Assembly (NCBI GenBank): GCA_038526245.1
Contig: JBCBGZ010000001.1
Location: 62,001-126,000 of the forward strand
From: UBA5336 sp038526245
GTDB taxonomy: Bacteria > Pseudomonadota > Alphaproteobacteria > Caulobacterales > Hyphomonadaceae
Direction: 5' to 3'
DNA: 64,000 nucleotides
The position numbers and the translations under genes were made by a program. Under the pieces are notes generated by a model. That model saw nothing but the letters and a program-made list of their open reading frames with translations, was not told the origin of the DNA and searched no databases. Below are positions 61,023 through 64,000 of the stretch, in pieces. Position 1 is the stretch's first letter. Every line of letters begins with the position of its first letter.

Positions 61023-62942
61023 ATGAGCGACACATCTAATCTGCCTGAGCCTTCTTCTGTCCCACGTGCGCGGGAACATGATCTTGATGTGGTCAGGACT
61101 TCGGGGCGGTGGATGCCCTGGGCGGGGTTCTTGCTCGCAGTCCTGTGGCTAATCAGTGTCGTTGCCGTCGTCATCACATCAATGGATTTGAATGCCCTCT
61201 TGGGCCAACCCCCGATTACACTTGCGGCGGGCGTGGTGATGGCCATGATGCCGGGATGTTTGATCCTGATGGCGGGGTTCATGGCGCGGGAAAGCGCGCG
61301 CAGCGCTTCTGCAAATACGTTGGTTCTCAAAGCGGCAAGTCAGTTGCTCGCACCTGCTGAAACCCAAACGGGAGAAGCTGAAACCCTGGCGACACGGCTT
61401 TCCACGAGCGCCCGGGATGTAGATCAGGCGATGGGGCAGGCGCTCGGCGCCATGAAGGCGCTTTCTTCGGAAATTGGCGATGAGCGCCTCCGCCTGGAGT
61501 CGGTCAGTTATGCTGCCGCGGACAATGCCCGCGATTTGTCCGCACAACTGGGTCAGGAGCGTACGGCGCTGGAGTCCTTGATCCGGGATCTCAGGTCCCA
61601 GGGAGAGACGCTTAACGAGGCGATCCCACGCCAGGCGCAACATATGGTCGAAGCCGCGCGGTTGGCGGCGGAAGAGATCGGTCGCGCCGATGACGCACTT
61701 GATTCACGATTAAATGCCATGCGTCAGGCCAGTCAGACCCTGGCGTCCGAGCTTTCCCGATTGAATCAGATGGCCGGCGAGGCTGGCGCGCATTCTGAGT
61801 CGCTCATGCACGCGATTGCGCGCGTTGAAGACAAACTCGACCATTCCAAGCGCACAGTCGACATGGCGGTCAGAGCCAGTGAAGCCGCTGTGGAGGCTGC
61901 GGGTAGCACCGGCGAAGCGCTGCAATCTGCCGTGTCTTCGGCATTGGACGATGCCCGCCGGGCGTCGCTCGAAATCCAGAAGCGGACCCGCGAGTCCAGC
62001 GAAGAAGCCGCAATGCAAATCCAGGTTCTGCGCCAGTCGGCCGAACAAGCCGGCGCTGCGCTTAAAGCGGTTGGCGTCGCGGCCCGCGCTGAAAGCGACC
62101 TTACAGAGAAGCGACTGACACAAGCGTCCGATGCGCTACACCGTGCGGTGACACCGCCGACTGTCGCAAAATCGGAGCGTCCGGCGATCCGCTCATCGCT
62201 GACGCCGAGTGTGCCGCCGGCATCGCCGGATGCGGAATCATCTGATCCCTTGTTTGCGTCGCCGCCGCTTTCCGTGCCTTCCGCGCCCGCGCGTTCCATC
62301 GATACCGAACTCTTCGAGGACTCACCGTCTGCGCCCGCGGACTTACACAACCAAACGCGAGAACGCGACTTGCCCGTGCTGACAACAGGGTTCGACAGCC
62401 CGTCTCTGCAGTCCTCAGCTGCACCTGCGCAGCAACCCGTGGAGTCGACACCGCCGCCGTTCGATCCGCTCGAAGAGACAGAACCCGTTCCTGCGCCGAA
62501 CGCCAATGACACCGGTGCCCGTGTTGGCGAAGCGCCGCGACGGGAAATGGGGTGGTCCACCATTCTCCATGATATGGACCGCGATGACACCGACGAGCTT
62601 TCGCGGGAAGGCACAGCAGAGCTTGTGATCAGACGACTCGAAGGCGCTGGAATGACACTGGCCAATATCTTTCGGCCAAAGGACAAGCGCAAAATTGCTG
62701 CCGCAGCCCGTAAGGGCGAGAGCCAAAGGCGTTCAGTGATCCGCACGACGGCGAAGTTCGAACTCGACCGCGTGGCGAAAAGACTGATGACAGACGAAGA
62801 GTTTGTCGGGCTCGCGCGCGAATTTGTATCGCTTGAGACCGCTGATGCGATGGCAGCTCTGGACAGGACTCAGAAGTCCAACCGAAATGCGTCCCCACGT
62901 CTTTCCGCTTTCCTCTTGTTGGACGCCGCGCTCGGCAATTGA
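61023..62942 (+). CDS. Two-TM coiled-coil protein, TipN-like
   Basis: A 639-residue protein. Two adjacent TM helices lie near the N-terminus (about residues 31-52 and 63-86). A long coiled coil follows (about 110-370, rich in Ala/Glu/Arg/Gln), then a Pro/Ser-rich linker (about 375-510) and a conserved-looking C-terminal helical domain (GWSTILHDMDRDDTDELSRE to the end). The TM pair plus coiled coil resembles the Caulobacter polarity and division-site marker TipN. Similarity by architecture is what I can see; orthology is not shown. A chemoreceptor-like coiled coil is an alternative, but there is no signalling tip. Confidence 0.6.
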   Translation: MSDTSNLPEPSSVPRAREHDLDVVRTSGRWMPWAGFLLAVLWLISVVAVVITSMDLNALLGQPPITLAAGVVMAMMPGCLILMAGFMARESARSASANTLVLKAASQLLAPAETQTGEAETLATRLSTSARDVDQAMGQALGAMKALSSEIGDERLRLESVSYAAADNARDLSAQLGQERTALESLIRDLRSQGETLNEAIPRQAQHMVEAARLAAEEIGRADDALDSRLNAMRQASQTLASELSRLNQMAGEAGAHSESLMHAIARVEDKLDHSKRTVDMAVRASEAAVEAAGSTGEALQSAVSSALDDARRASLEIQKRTRESSEEAAMQIQVLRQSAEQAGAALKAVGVAARAESDLTEKRLTQASDALHRAVTPPTVAKSERPAIRSSLTPSVPPASPDAESSDPLFASPPLSVPSAPARSIDTELFEDSPSAPADLHNQTRERDLPVLTTGFDSPSLQSSAAPAQQPVESTPPPFDPLEETEPVPAPNANDTGARVGEAPRREMGWSTILHDMDRDDTDELSREGTAELVIRRLEGAGMTLANIFRPKDKRKIAAAARKGESQRRSVIRTTAKFELDRVAKRLMTDEEFVGLAREFVSLETADAMAALDRTQKSNRNASPRLSAFLLLDAALGN

Positions 62943-63049
62943 TGGGTCCGGTTTGCGGGGTGTCGTAGACCCGAACGGTTCAACCGGTTCTGCTGGGGTC
63001 CCTATTTAATTCCCTATATTGCGAAGTGACGGCCCCCTAATTGAAAGGG

Positions 63050-63077
63050 CGCCCCGGATCTGTCTGGATCCGAGGCG
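63050..63077. terminator. Hairpin between convergent genes
   Basis: CGCCCCGGATC pairs with GGATCCGAGGCG (one mismatch, short loop). It resembles the hairpin after the giant gene. It lies between the TipN-like gene and the convergent acetyl-CoA synthetase gene and may terminate both. Confidence 0.5.
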
Positions 63078-63144
63078 TTCAGGTGGGAGGTGCGCTGCTA
63101 GGCGCAGGATGTGCGGGGGATCACCGGGCCCGCACCGCCCGGAT

Positions 63145-64000
63145 CTACGAGCCTTGCCGGTTCTGGCGATGCTCAATCAGATCATTGACCACGCCGGGCT
63201 CAGCCAGGGTCGAGGTGTCGCCCAGATTGTCGAAGCTGTCCTCGGCAATTTTGCGCAGAATTCGGCGCATGATCTTGCCAGAGCGCGTCTTCGGCAGACC
63301 ATTGGCGAACTGGATGAGGTCCGGGCTCGCAATCGGGCCGATCTCGGCGCGCACATGTTTGACGAGGTCTTTCTTCAGCGCGTCATCGGCCTCTACGCCC
63401 GCCCGGACGGTGACATATGCATAGATGCCCTGTCCCTTCACGTCATGGGGATAGCCGACCACGGCGGCTTCTGCGACGGCGTCATGGGCCACCAGCGCGC
63501 TTTCCACTTCAGCCGTGCCCATTCGGTGGCCGGACACATTGATCACATCGTCCACGCGGCCCGTGATCCAGATCGGGCCATCCGCGTCGCGCCGCGCGCC
63601 GTCTCCGGTGAAATAATTACCGGGATAGGCCGAGAAGTACGTGTCGCGGAAGCGCTGGTCGTCGCCGTAGACCGTGCGCATCTGGCCTGGCCAGCTGTCT
63701 GTGATCACGAGGTTGCCTTCAACGGCGCCGGCCAACGTATTGCCTTCCGCATCCAGTAATTCAGGCTTGATGCCAAAGAAGGGGTTCATCGCCGCGCCGG
63801 GCTTCATGCCGGTGGTGCCGGGCAGGGGCACCATCATGGCGCCGCCAGTCTCGGTCTGCCACCACGTGTCCACGATCGGACAGCGGCCTTCGCCGACCAC
63901 ATTAAAGTACCATTCCCACGCTTCGGGATTGATGGGTTCGCCCACAGACCCCAGCACGCGCAGGGTCTTGCGCGAGGTCTTGTTCACGAAGTCCTCACCC
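63145..64000 (-). CDS. acsA: Acetyl-CoA synthetase, C-terminal part (runs off the right edge)
   Basis: About 285 C-terminal residues of an AMP-forming acetyl-CoA synthetase; the N-terminus lies beyond base 64000. Adenylate-forming motifs are present: VGEPINPEAWEW, VDTWWQTETGGAMM, YFTGDGARRDADG, GRVDDVINVSGHRMGTAEVE, and the acetylation-site lysine in LPKTRSGKIMRRIL. It activates acetate to acetyl-CoA in the cytoplasm; the lysine in KTRSGK is the usual target of acetyltransferase control. It is convergent with the TipN-like gene. Confidence 0.95.
   Translation of the reverse strand, partial: GEDFVNKTSRKTLRVLGSVGEPINPEAWEWYFNVVGEGRCPIVDTWWQTETGGAMMVPLPGTTGMKPGAAMNPFFGIKPELLDAEGNTLAGAVEGNLVITDSWPGQMRTVYGDDQRFRDTYFSAYPGNYFTGDGARRDADGPIWITGRVDDVINVSGHRMGTAEVESALVAHDAVAEAAVVGYPHDVKGQGIYAYVTVRAGVEADDALKKDLVKHVRAEIGPIASPDLIQFANGLPKTRSGKIMRRILRKIAEDSFDNLGDTSTLAEPGVVNDLIEHRQNRQGS

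Overview
The window looks like chromosome of an alphaproteobacterium, probably Caulobacterales/Maricaulales-like (Hyphomonadaceae or a relative). The grounds are the high GC, the uvrA-ssb-gyrA block with a GTTC-N7-GTTC-type SOS box, an alphaproteobacterial SUF operon with two cysteine desulfurases, the queA-tgt pair, and a two-TM coiled-coil protein that resembles the polar marker TipN. The assignment is an inference from gene content; no rRNA is present.

Layout. 1-9.5 kb: an alpha/beta hydrolase, a TMEM175-like membrane protein, then Fe-S cluster assembly (class I cysteine desulfurase, sufB, a small exported protein, sufC, sufD, sufS, sufT), interrupted by an opposite-strand DM13-domain gene. 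9.5-10.5 kb: an AT-richer patch with one small membrane protein. 10.5-22.7 kb: housekeeping genes, namely a DUF1428 protein, uvrA and ssb sharing an SOS-box intergenic region, a Kelch lipoprotein, gyrA, coaD, a periplasmic cyclophilin, queA and tgt (queuosine tRNA modification, overlapping genes), and a lipoprotein.

22.8-32.8 kb: an element of about 9.95 kb integrated in the 3' part of a tRNA-Lys(TTT) gene and flanked by a 48-bp direct repeat. It carries a tyrosine integrase, an AlpA-like regulator, a RepA-like ATPase, both terminase subunits, an HK97-type major capsid protein, a probable head decoration protein, a VRR-NUC nuclease, a MerR-like regulator and several unknown accessory genes. 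No portal, protease, connector or tail gene was found. This looks like a capsid-encoding phage satellite rather than a full prophage, and is the most interesting system in the window. One of its accessory genes is broken by a single-base frameshift at a G8 tract.

32.9-58.8 kb: a GST-like protein, then a type I secretion pair (HlyD-type adaptor and PrtD-type ABC transporter) divergent from a 20.2-kb gene for a 6748-residue surface or secreted protein. That protein has a sugar-dehydrogenase-like propeller, malectin, Calx-beta, cadherin/Ig-like and carbohydrate-binding domains and repeated modules, but no recognisable RTX nonapeptides. The transporter pair probably exports it. 59-64 kb: etfB-etfA, a TipN-like protein, and the 3' part of acetyl-CoA synthetase running off the right edge.
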